Positions 5,999 through 6,401 of a stretch of DNA of 6,401 nt are shown here, one piece after another (the stretch's first letter is position 1; the number at the start of each line of letters is the position of its first letter). Below the pieces are notes generated by a model. It made no database searches. It was given only the letters and a program-made list of their open reading frames with translations, and was not told the DNA's origin. The translations under genes and the position numbers were made by a program. Source of the stretch: an uncultured Erysipelotrichaceae bacterium (GTDB lineage Bacteria > Bacillota_I > Bacilli_A > Erysipelotrichales > Coprobacillaceae); assembly GCA_947573745.1 (NCBI GenBank), contig CANPGX010000060.1:1-6401 (forward strand), in the 5' to 3' direction.

Positions 5999-6401
5999 TT
6001 ACTCTCCTAATAAATGATATTTTCTGAATCCTTCTAAAATACCATCCTCTTCACTACGCTTAACAACGTCATCAGCTGCTAAAATCAAATCAGGATGCCC
6101 ATTGCCCATCGCTATGCCTACATGACAAAACGACAACATCTCTAAATCATTCATGCCATCGCCAAAAGCAATGGTCTGTTGAACGTCATGCTGATAATAA
6201 TCTAAGATAGCTTGGATCCCTTTGACTTTATTGACATACTTATTCGACAAATCGGCATTATACAACGTTAAATGATCATATCCATGATTAAAGATCACAA
6301 CATCAACATCATCTTTTAAAATCCTTTGTACTTCTTGTAGAGCTTCTAAAGAAGCACAAACAGACGATATCTTATATACTGGTTCTTGCTGATATTGCAA
6401 G
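5999..6401 (-). CDS. Cof-type HAD-IIB family phosphatase, C-terminal fragment
   Basis: Partial: the frame is open through the window edge at 6401, so the N-terminal half (with the DxD nucleophile motif and much of the cap) lies outside. About 133 residues are visible, against roughly 260 for the whole family. NKVKGIQAILDYY carries the motif II/III lysine, probably the K within NKVKG. GDGMNDLEML (about 80-89 of the visible part) is the metal-binding acidic motif. VGIAMGNGHPDL, then AADDVVKRSEEDGILEGF, is the classical Cof ending. Such enzymes dephosphorylate sugar phosphates, flavin precursors or similar small molecules in the cytoplasm; the substrate cannot be read from this part. A TTG at 6400-6398 could be mistaken for a start but is probably internal, because the conserved domain plainly continues upstream. 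Its final codons include the ribosome binding site of the DUF5662 gene. Confidence 0.93.
   Translation of the reverse strand, partial: LQYQQEPVYKISSVCASLEALQEVQRILKDDVDVVIFNHGYDHLTLYNADLSNKYVNKVKGIQAILDYYQHDVQQTIAFGDGMNDLEMLSFCHVGIAMGNGHPDLILAADDVVKRSEEDGILEGFRKYHLLGE

Overview
This is an AT-rich window in which every convincing gene lies on the minus strand, so transcription runs from high to low coordinates. Gene content and style (strong AGGAGG-type ribosome binding sites, some GTG starts, very tight gene packing, a DUF1461/TIGR01906 membrane protein, an NfnA-type flavin subunit, a DUF5662 protein) point to a low-GC anaerobic Firmicute. An Erysipelotrichia/Coprobacillaceae-type gut organism is plausible, but that is inference from style and not a placement. 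There is no sign of phage, transposon, CRISPR or RNA genes, and no gene-free stretch above 300 bases.

Layout in transcription order. (1) 6401-5479: the C-terminal part of a Cof-type HAD hydrolase, followed after one base by a DUF5662 protein. (2) 5455-3783: prfC (peptide chain release factor 3) as its own unit, with a textbook promoter (TTGACA, 17 bases, TAAGAT) and a clear intrinsic terminator starting at its stop codon. (3) 3763-1: a new promoter reads into a 593-residue protein with the full outline of a P1B-type heavy-metal ATPase but lacking essentially every catalytic motif. A hairpin with a T-tract sits over that gene's stop codon. Next come rdgB (XTP/dITP diphosphatase), a TrmL-like tRNA 2'-O-methyltransferase, a DUF1461 membrane protein and the first 41 residues of an NfnA-type FAD/NAD-binding subunit. 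From rdgB onward each gene abuts or overlaps the next, which suggests one mRNA with translational coupling.

The housekeeping genes do unrelated small tasks: translation termination, nucleotide-pool sanitation, tRNA wobble modification and redox carrier chemistry. The notable item is the ATPase-like protein. Its membrane topology and actuator-domain fold are recognisable, yet the CxxC metal site, TGE loop, CPC metal site, DKTGT phosphorylation motif, nucleotide-binding domain and GDGxND hinge are all altered or missing within an uninterrupted reading frame. It looks like a maintained pseudoenzyme rather than a decaying gene, and it is the best candidate here for undescribed biology.
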